5,793 bases of DNA, from positions 1 to 5,793 of the forward strand of contig JAEXTI010000054.1 in the NCBI GenBank assembly GCA_023406965.1, read 5' to 3'. Made by a program: the position numbers and the translations under genes. Each line of letters begins with the position of its first letter. Position 1 is the first letter of the stretch. Below the pieces are notes generated by a model. It did not search any database, was not told where the DNA came from, and saw nothing but the letters and a program-made list of their open reading frames with translations. Source of the DNA: Chloroflexota bacterium (GTDB lineage: Bacteria > Chloroflexota > Anaerolineae > Anaerolineales > Anaerolineaceae). Below are positions 5,784 to 5,793 of this stretch, one piece after another.

Positions 5784-5793
5784 AGCTTAGAAG

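Overview
The window looks like a bacterial chromosome segment of fairly high GC, most likely from Chloroflexota (Anaerolineae or a related class). That assignment is an inference from two things: a mevalonate kinase next to an archaeal-type isopentenyl phosphate kinase, a combination known from Chloroflexota such as Roseiflexus, and an intergenic region packed with GC-rich palindromes. All genes lie on the minus strand, so transcription runs from high to low coordinates.

Region 1 (5783 to 2822) is a tight unit of mevalonate kinase, isopentenyl phosphate kinase and an HD-domain dGTPase. The gaps are 7 and 6 nt, and the ribosome binding site of the second gene overlaps the stop codon of the first. 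The first two genes fit the alternative mevalonate route: mevalonate is phosphorylated, phosphomevalonate is decarboxylated by an enzyme not in this window, and isopentenyl phosphate is phosphorylated to IPP. The dGTPase is a nucleotide-pool enzyme carried along in the same unit.

Region 2 (about 2821 to 1990) has no convincing gene. From about 2785 to 2341 it is a dense cluster of REP-like elements: a GTAG tetranucleotide directly beside a GC-rich hairpin, in both orientations, with a diverged 60-bp direct repeat. From 2327 to 2162 there are three further palindromes of other types, including a perfect 34-bp one. An AT-rich stretch (about 2165 to 2070) then carries a near-consensus sigma-70-type promoter for the next operon, followed by a leader of about 90 nt with two hairpins.

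Region 3 (1989 to 1) is an ABC-2 type exporter operon: an ATPase, a six-helix permease, and the first 11 codons of a third gene that runs off the window, probably a second permease. The substrate cannot be read from the sequence.

The points most worth a second look are the GTAG-footed REP cluster, the loss of both expected Mg2+ ligands in the mevalonate kinase, the divergent nucleotide-site motifs of the isopentenyl phosphate kinase, and the hairpin followed by a T-rich run in the exporter leader. I see no clearly new multi-gene system here.
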